From: Galeopsis tetrahit
Lineage: Eukaryota; Streptophyta; Magnoliopsida; Lamiales; Lamiaceae
Direction: 5' to 3'
Assembly: GCA_963675135.1 (NCBI GenBank)
Contig: OY776121.1
Coordinates: forward strand, 67,534,265 to 67,598,264
Length of the DNA: 64,000 bases
The notes under the pieces were generated by a model. The model was not told the origin of the DNA and made no database searches. It worked only from the letters and a program-made list of their open reading frames with translations. This document shows positions 58,796-64,000 of the stretch, piece after piece (the stretch's first letter is position 1; the number at the start of each line of letters is the position of its first letter). The position numbers were made by a program, and so were the translations under genes.

Positions 58796-59690
58796 CTATA
58801 ATATAATGTTTAAAAAATGCAAGTGAATGCACGGTGCACCTGGTGCATACAACTAAAACCCATTAAAAATCAAAGTAGAAGGGTTGGAGCAATTAATCAA
58901 CCAATCAATGTAAATCATGCATGGTAATTAACAAGGGACCCAAGATTAGCCATTGATGGCCGATAAAAAGCCACTTTTGGATCCTCTCTCACGTTTTTTC
59001 TTTCTATGTATCTGCATATTCATCAACATACATCATTCATATTATATATATATACATATGCAATATTAATTCTGTCCATAAAAAATTTATACGCAATTCA
59101 TTCAAATAAACTATGAGATTAAAAAAACAAAAAAAAAAATCGATCGAGTGATGTAAATTTGGGTGACATGATTAGCTGAGCTGGGGTTCGTACACGTGTC
59201 GAAGGATAAGTGGGGCACTTGTTGTAGGGCGGCGCACCAAACTGCAGACATAACATAGCTGGTGTGTATATGTATGTTGTTAAAATTAAGGTTAATATAT
59301 ATTGTAATTAATTAGTAAACTAAGAAAAATAAGGAGCAGTGGTGGGTGGTGTGGGGGGTGGCGTGAAAGGCTGTTGTCACGCCGTCCAAACATAAGCCAC
59401 CCCACGCGTAATCAATAGCATTTTTACACAATTCTTCTATATTTAAGTATAGCTAGAGTGAGTGTGTGTTATAAGTGTGATCTTTTTTATCATCACCTCA
59501 TCATATATATATATATATATATAAATATACATCCCTCTCCCTCTCACCACCAAATTTAACCAACATATTCCAGATAAATTAGTCCCTTCCAAATTGATAT
59601 TTTTCTATTTTTGTTGTTTATTTGCCATTCACTTCACTTCACCACCACTATATATATATATATATATTTATCACCCTCTCTACCCCATCT
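58796..59690. other. Proximal promoter region of the NAC gene
   Basis: Non-repetitive DNA with small TA runs near 59503-59522 and pyrimidine-rich stretches toward 59700. Specific binding sites cannot be assigned safely. Confidence 0.4.
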
Positions 59691-59700
59691 CTATATATAC
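59691..59700 (+). promoter_or_regulatory. Probable TATA box of the NAC gene
   Basis: CTATATATAC lies about 30 bases before a CT-rich initiator-like leader (CTTCTCTCTCTCTAAAG). A longer TA run at 59649-59668 just upstream makes the choice less certain. Confidence 0.5.
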
Positions 59701-59758
59701 CAACACCCTTCTCTCTCTCTAAAGAACCCGAAGATCGATATTCGAGACAAATTTTCTG

Positions 59759-60515
59759 GTTAGTACATTTTCTTGAAAATTTGTGTTATGCTCCATCAAA
59801 TGATTCTAGAATTAATTAATTAATTAAAGGAAATTAAAATCTTCATGAAATTATATATATATATGGATCCATGCCATTGCAATATTTGTGTGAAGGTAAT
59901 CACACGTTGTGTCTGCAGCATTTCTTGTATTTGTGTCTAGAGAGAGAGGGGGAGGGAGAGAGAGTAAGCTTATAATTAGTTAGATGTTAAATTCATAAAT
60001 TACGGAACAAGAGCTGCAGGGTGGGTGATGAAAACCCCTTGTGCACCTGCAGTAAGCTAGAAGAATGAAGTGGAATGTACTCAAAGAAATCATGTACATA
60101 CCCTTCTTCTCTCTCTCTCTCTCTCTCTTAAAAGTCAAAATTATCGGCCTAGCTAGCTAGTACATGAATTATATACTTTAGTAGTGTTGAATAAACGTGA
60201 TTAATGTCATGCAAGTGAGAGCATTGGTCTGCCATTAATCTTTCCTGGCCTCAAAAAACACATGCATCAAACATCATGTTGCAGGGACCATTATTCCATT
60301 AGCTAGCTCACGAATGGGTGACAATTAATTCACATTCAACACTTGGCTAGTTGTGTGAATATTACTAAACCCAACATCGATCGATCAATATATATATTTG
60401 ATTGCCATGGGCCGGGATCCACACCATTATTATTATTATTTTGTTCATCACCTCTATTTTAGTGCTCGATCATCATCTCTAAATCAATTAACGTACAAAC
60501 AATATCCATCTGCAG
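59759..60515 (+). other. Probable 5' UTR intron of the NAC gene
   Basis: Donor CTG|GTTAGTAC at 59758/59759 follows the CT-rich leader. Acceptor CATCTGCAG ends at 60515, 26 bases before the ATG. A CT repeat lies at 60111-60128. Inferred from signals alone. Confidence 0.5.
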
Positions 60516-60541
60516 GCTAGGATCAAGCTGATTATAAATTA

Positions 60542-62492
60542 ATGGAAATGGAGTCTTCTTGTGTACCTCCCGGGTTTCGATTTCATCCGACCGAGGAAGA
60601 ACTGGTTGACTATTACCTCAAGAGGAAAATCAACAATCTCAAAATTGATCTTGATGTCATTGTTGAAATCGATCTCTATAGAATGGAGCCATGGGACATC
60701 GAAGGTACGTACGTTTCCCATACATTAACTAGCTATATAAATTTAATTAATCGAAAGAAGCTTAATTTGTACTAATTAAACTATATATAAACTCAGATCT
60801 TAAATTACACACAATTAATAGTGTAACATCTTTCTAGCTATTTAGATGAATATTTGACACACACACACACATATATAAGACCAATAAACTTAATTACGAG
60901 CTATTCTTCATAACAACGGTGCAATCAATCGAAGATCTTAAATTAAACTATGTACAAATCAATATTTTTATTTTTTTTGGAATGATTAATATATATTGTG
61001 CGAAAACCCTTTTGATCATCAATCAAATTAATAATAAACGTCTTTCAGGAGTTGGCCTTAGGTTTAACGTACGGGTTACTGGTTCGTAACTATCATGTAA
61101 TAAAACATTTAATACTACTTTGTAATGAAACATTAACGGTTAATAATACATTTCAATGAAAACTTAAAACTATTAATGTATACACAACAAAATGCAAACT
61201 AGTTGCATGTATATATGATTCATTCAAGTATATACGTACGTACAGTGTAATTTATAATTTGTAGATGCAGATAGTTGCAGATTGGGATACTCGGAGCAGA
61301 AGGAGTGGTACTTTTTCAGCCACAAGGACAGGAAGTATCCAACGGGAACGCGAACGAACAGGGCGACGAGTGCGGGTTTCTGGAAGGCAACGGGAAGAGA
61401 CAAAGCGGTGCTTTCAAAGGAAAAAATGATAGGAATGAGAAAAACGTTGGTGTTCTACAAAGGACGAGCGCCAAACGGCAGGAAAACCGATTGGATCATG
61501 CATGAATATCGTCTCCAAACCTCTGAACATGGACCTCCTCAGGTATATTAATATATATTACATAGCTCAAAATTAATAATTAGGCCTCGAGTAATTACAT
61601 ATATATATATATATATATGTTGAATTTATATGAGAAAAATGGATATTCAGGAGAAATATAGACCGTTTAAATTTAATGGCAGGCATGTATTGAAGTTTCA
61701 TTAGTTATATTTTCTGTAATTTTTTAAAATATTGTTTGCAATGATTTGAAACATGACAGCCATTCTTTTCCAAAGCACTTTCTGAGGTTCAAAATGCTGA
61801 TTGAACAACCCGAATGCATATATAGGTTTATCAAACAATAGATTAATTAAGTACGGCCTCTAGAATAATTAAAACACTCCCTTTTAATGAATAAAGTCTT
61901 TCTTTATAGCTTTTCTAGCTAAAATATTTTAATGACGGAAAATGCATGACTTGAAGACTTTTAGTTAGAAAAACTATAATTACAAAATTTTTGTTATTAA
62001 TTCGTACAATTACAGGAAGAAGGATGGGTGGTATGTCGCGCATTCAAAAAGCCGAATCCAAGCCACAAGCAAGGGTTTGAAGCTTGGAACTACATGAGAT
62101 CAAACAACGTCTACACACCTCCAAGTTTATTGCCCTGCAATAATTTTGACCACAATTTTACTCATGCTACAAACTCTTATCAACCCCCTCAATTTCCACA
62201 AGATCCAGCTGCTCACACTCTCAATACCCCTTTTGAAACCCAAATTAATGTTGATAGCCCCTCTATCACAACAAGCTTTGTCACCAACGATCATAATAGT
62301 TTTGAAAATGACGAATTAAGCCATGAAGATCATGGAAAGGCCGATTTTGGGAATCATGAATTTAGTGACTGGAATAAGGTATTTGCAGCTTCTGAGATTG
62401 TTGGATCATCGTCTTCATCGTATGCTAATTACACACACATGCCCCATAATGATGATTTAAGCCATGTACTTGAATGTTTTCCTGATTTATAG
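60542..62492 (+). CDS. VND7: VND7-type NAC transcription factor (xylem vessel differentiation)
   Basis: NAC-domain master switch for xylem vessel cells, activating secondary-wall and programmed-cell-death genes. Exons: 60542-60704, 61271-61542 and 62016-62492; 303 residues. The three-exon structure with conserved NAC intron positions fits. The NAC domain starts VPPGFRFHPTEEELVDYYLKRKI and includes VIVEIDLYRMEPWDIEDSCRLGY. It continues WYFFSHKDRKYPTGTRTNRAT, GFWKATGRDKAV, IGMRKTLVFYKGRAPNGRKT and DWIMHEYRL, ending EEGWVVCRAFKKP (about 8-160). Of three acceptors near 61264-61280, the one at 61271 restores the family's WDIxxxCxLGY spacing. The C-terminal activation region is Asn/Ser-rich and ends HVLECFPDL; Arabidopsis VND7 ends similarly (CFPD), which favours VND7 over VND4-6. 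Confidence 0.92.
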
Positions 62493-63031
62493 ATAATTAC
62501 GTACCCGGCCAGTTTGATATAGTGTTTTTTTTTATATGTTGTAAAATAACAGACTTTTTACATGTCCATTGAAAATTGATCAAAGTTGTGTTGATCATGC
62601 TTAATTCTTCCCAAACATGGGTTGTAGGATACATTGTACCTTGATTTTGATTCTTGACTGTTGTAAGCATTAATTAATTGTGAATTTCTTACATATATAT
62701 ATATATATATATATAATTGGAATATTGTTTGCATCAATTAGCAAATGTTGATTTTAGTTATTTATCTCGTAGAATTGTACTCTTGTAATTTGTAGAGATA
62801 ATCTTGTATAGTTTACTAGAATAATTCAATTTGTATAGTAGTTGTCGTACGTGCTATTGATCGGTTGATCTGGATGTGGACTTCGTAAGCACTAAACAAA
62901 CATGTAATTTATGTGGGGGTTATTACGCGTATTAGGAGATTAATTAATCGGATGATTTATGATGATCTTAGTGAAGAACAATGATGAACACGAGAGGTAG
63001 CTTCTTGGAGAAGCTAAAAGTTTTGAGCTTT
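62493..63031. other. NAC 3' UTR and spacer
   Basis: Downstream flank of the NAC gene. A TA microsatellite lies at about 62694-62715. No other feature seen. Confidence 0.5.
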
Positions 63032-64000
63032 CACTATGCCAAATTATGCTTTTTACAGCAGTTGAATAACAGCGGTTATTTTTAAAACCGCTGTTAAAAC
63101 TTCATAAACCGCTGTCATATGCATCTTTTTTCAGAACCGCTGTCATAGGTTGCACTTGTGCGCTGATATACAGCAGTTTTTCGTAACCGCTGTGATATGT
63201 TTTAGTTATGTGCTGTAATAGCTTCTCTTATGGAATATAATCAAATTAATCTTTAAAAATAATTAAATAATAAAAATATGATAATTTTTTTTTAAAATTA
63301 CTGAATTTTTTTATTAAATACGATTAAATTCTCAAAAATAAATATATTAAAAAATTCAATTAAAAAAATAAATCTTGTAATTAATCTTCAAAATTATATT
63401 TGGTTATTTCATATTTTTAAGATTTTATTGATTTATAAAGAATTTTATTTTTAATTCTATTATTTTTTAAGTTTTATCAATTAAGAAATATATGATGATT
63501 AACACAATATACGATTTTGATTAAATAAAGCCGCTCCTCTTTCTGTGAGAGGGGTCGCCGTCAGAAACACATTTTTCGCCTGCATTGCAGGCACCGTTGT
63601 CCGTCGGCGTACGGTAAGGAGAAATAAATTGATCATTCATGACATCAATGAGATTTGATTGTTGGTGTGTAAATTGATTGTTAGATTTCATGACATCAAT
63701 GAGTAGTTCTAAAATGTTAGAGAAAAACATAAGAAACAAATTAAAGAATTAGGAAAAATCAAGAAAGAAAATCACGGCCATTCATAAACAAATAAAAAAG
63801 AAGATGTATGAAAACTCACCTAATCATTCTCTTTCTCTAACGCCTATTATTATGACTCAATCATATATATAGTATATTTGCTCCATTTGATGGTTGAAAT
63901 ATATATCTTAGAAAAAAAAGGTTGACTCTCTTTGGGAAGCACAAGACTTTCAACCTATATCCTTAATTCAACATACCATAAAAAAGAAAAAGATATTATT
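63032..64000. mobile_element. One end of a CACTA (En/Spm) transposon
   Basis: Begins CACTATGCCAAATTATGC, a CACTA terminus. Five 9-bp copies of AACCGCTGT follow within 125 bp: inverted at 63069-63077, then direct at 63086, 63107, 63135 and 63185. Such subterminal repeats are the hallmark of CACTA transposase binding. A GC-richer patch follows at 63530-63620. The opposite end is not found before the window edge, so size and 3-bp duplication cannot be tested. No transposase is visible in this part. Confidence 0.78.

Overview
This is a window of nuclear DNA from a flowering plant, almost certainly a eudicot. The genes have canonical GT-AG introns. The proteins are plant families: a STOP1 zinc finger, plastid PYG7, plastid pyruvate dehydrogenase E2 and a VND-type NAC. 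The transposons (Ty3/gypsy, hAT, MULE, Stowaway, Tourist, CACTA, SINE) are typical plant ones, and the spacers are very AT-rich. I cannot place the species without a search. No prokaryotic system, CRISPR array, organellar insert or rRNA is present.

Layout. 1-1650: 5' part of a STOP1-type C2H2 regulator (minus), running off the left edge. 1650-5000: AT-rich spacer with a small MULE MITE and an old tandem duplication. 5003-15019: one decayed Ty3/gypsy retrotransposon (minus) with both LTRs and an ACAGG target duplication, itself split by two hAT elements. 16242-18823: PYG7 (minus). 20162-22600: an organellar-type 5'-3' exonuclease (minus). 23089-24470: a Pack-MULE carrying a GDSL esterase/lipase exon, in the promoter shared with the next gene. 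24756-27244: plastid PDH E2 (plus). Around 28.2 kb: a pectinesterase remnant. 29275-29781: a small intronless gene of unknown function. 31952-36850: a DUF616 glycosyltransferase-like membrane protein (minus). 38683-44761: a DnaJ/GPALPP nuclear protein (plus). 44762-59690: about 15 kb of gene-free, transposon-rich DNA. 60542-62492: a VND7-type NAC gene (plus). 63032-end: one end of a CACTA transposon.

The genes do not form one pathway. Two act in the chloroplast as photosystem I assembly factor (PYG7) and fatty-acid precursor supply (PDH E2). The exonuclease is probably organellar. STOP1 governs acid and aluminium tolerance, and VND7 governs xylem vessel formation. From memory, STOP1, the exonuclease, the E2 and the DUF616 gene have Arabidopsis counterparts close together on chromosome 1 (about At1g34370 to At1g34550), so this looks like a conserved gene neighbourhood expanded by transposons.

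The most interesting material is in the mobile DNA: the Pack-MULE with a recognisable GDSL exon and its splice donor; a LINE inserted at intron position +5 that leaves the 5' splice site intact through its target duplication; several 14-16 bp poly(A)-ended insertions flanked by 13-19 bp duplications; and a three-deep nest inside the gypsy element. Exon boundaries were set by hand from reading frame, GT-AG sites and remembered protein families. No alignment or database search was run.
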